Shown: positions 63,859 to 64,000 of the stretch, one piece after another
Layout of the letters: the number at the start of each line of letters is the position of its first letter
Position numbering within the stretch: the stretch's first letter is position 1
Assembly (NCBI GenBank): GCA_951828385.1
Contig: OX639973.1
Coordinates: forward strand, 4,083,200 to 4,147,199
Reading direction: 5' to 3'
Source of the DNA: an uncultured Poribacteria bacterium
GTDB lineage: Bacteria; Poribacteria; WGA-4E; WGA-3G
Length of the DNA: 64,000 nt
The notes under the pieces: generated by a model
The model's database searches: none
What the model was told of the DNA's origin: nothing
Seen by the model: the letters and a program-made list of their open reading frames with translations, nothing else
Program-made: the position numbers and the translations under genes

Positions 63859-64000
63859 TCATTCCCTCACAGGCAGTTCTTCCTTTTCAAGGAGAACGGA
63901 CTGAATAAAACGCCATTGGACATCTCCGGGACCAATGTCCACCCATTGGTCGGCAAACAAGATGACATAATCTTCATCACCTTTGCCAGTATCCTGTGGT
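63859..64000 (-). CDS. C-terminal end of a cut-off gene
   Basis: The frame stays open from the right edge to TGA at 63859, giving 46 residues ending DIGPGDVQWRFIQSVLLEKE... The other two frames also close within the segment. The downstream lectin gene lies ~58 bp away on the same strand. Too short for a family call. Confidence 0.4.
   Translation of the reverse strand, partial: PQDTGKGDEDYVILFADQWVDIGPGDVQWRFIQSVLLEKEELPVRE

Noticed and set aside
1-64000. tRNA or rRNA genes
   Set aside because: No cloverleaf with a conserved T-loop (GGTTCGAATCC-like) or rRNA core was recognised on either strand; a covariance-model scan was not possible here.

Overview
The window reads as chromosomal DNA of an uncultivated Gram-negative-type bacterium. 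The gene set fits Candidatus Poribacteria or a planctomycete-like relative: planctomycete-type cytochrome c, FGE-sulfatase-fold protein, DUF1343/NamZ, Gfo/Idh/MocA and mandelate-racemase enzymes, a membrane-tethered ECF sigma factor, WD40/TPR/kelch proteins, and many small palindromic and heptamer repeats. This is inferred from gene content; no rRNA or universal marker gene is present. No rRNA, tRNA, CRISPR array or riboswitch was seen.

Layout. 1-7.0 kb (all minus): a cut-off secreted cytochrome, an FGE-like protein, a prepilin peptidase, a pseudopilin and an NtrC/NtrY-type two-component pair. 7.2-12.7 kb: hexose-phosphate enzymes (PGI plus a cupin phosphomannose isomerase), then a MurNAc-recycling trio (beta-lactamase-fold hydrolase, NamZ, AnmK). 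12.7-14.3 kb: a TnpB-only IS200/IS605 element. 14.3-20.2 kb: small membrane proteins, a seven-blade WD40 protein, a deoxyhypusine-synthase-like protein, an O-antigen ligase-like protein and an unknown secreted protein. 20.4-26.9 kb: a cNMP/SpoIIE phosphatase, then a lipid cluster (fatty acyl reductase; AMP-ligase/ACP/PlsC fusion; HAD phosphatase). 27.0-37.1 kb: a defence-like island on the minus strand. 37.3-41.3 kb: TPR, DegT aminotransferase, GNAT and MBL genes. 41.4-49.2 kb: an HlyD-type adaptor plus four tandem MacB-like permeases with no ATPase. 49.4-51.3 kb: a complete TnpA/TnpB element. 51.3-57.0 kb: nitrilase, secreted cyclase-fold protein, Gfo/Idh/MocA, DUF547 and enolase-superfamily genes. 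57.5-59.2 kb: a second copy of the TnpB-only element next to a truncated kelch gene. 59.7-64 kb: sigma factor-propeller fusion, LamG-like protein, C-type-lectin protein and a cut-off gene.

The best candidate for a new system is 27.2-33.1 kb. An 870-residue protein joins an FRG domain and seven TPRs to a TaqI_C-like target-recognition region that normally ends a type IIG restriction enzyme. It is translationally coupled (GTGGTGA) to a RecF/SMC-like ATPase and lies next to a complete type IIG-like enzyme. A downstream TPR protein shares the same TPR-junction module but ends in a UPF0175 (COG2886) antitoxin-like domain, which suggests interchangeable recognition modules.

A second theme is repeat biology. 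Palindromes of 18-27 bp lie in frame inside at least three protein genes. A 128-bp terminal-inverted-repeat element occurs three times, and a 122-bp MITE with a 7-bp target duplication sits upstream of the FRG gene. Heptamer tracts occupy many gaps, and the two TnpB elements differ in length by one heptamer.
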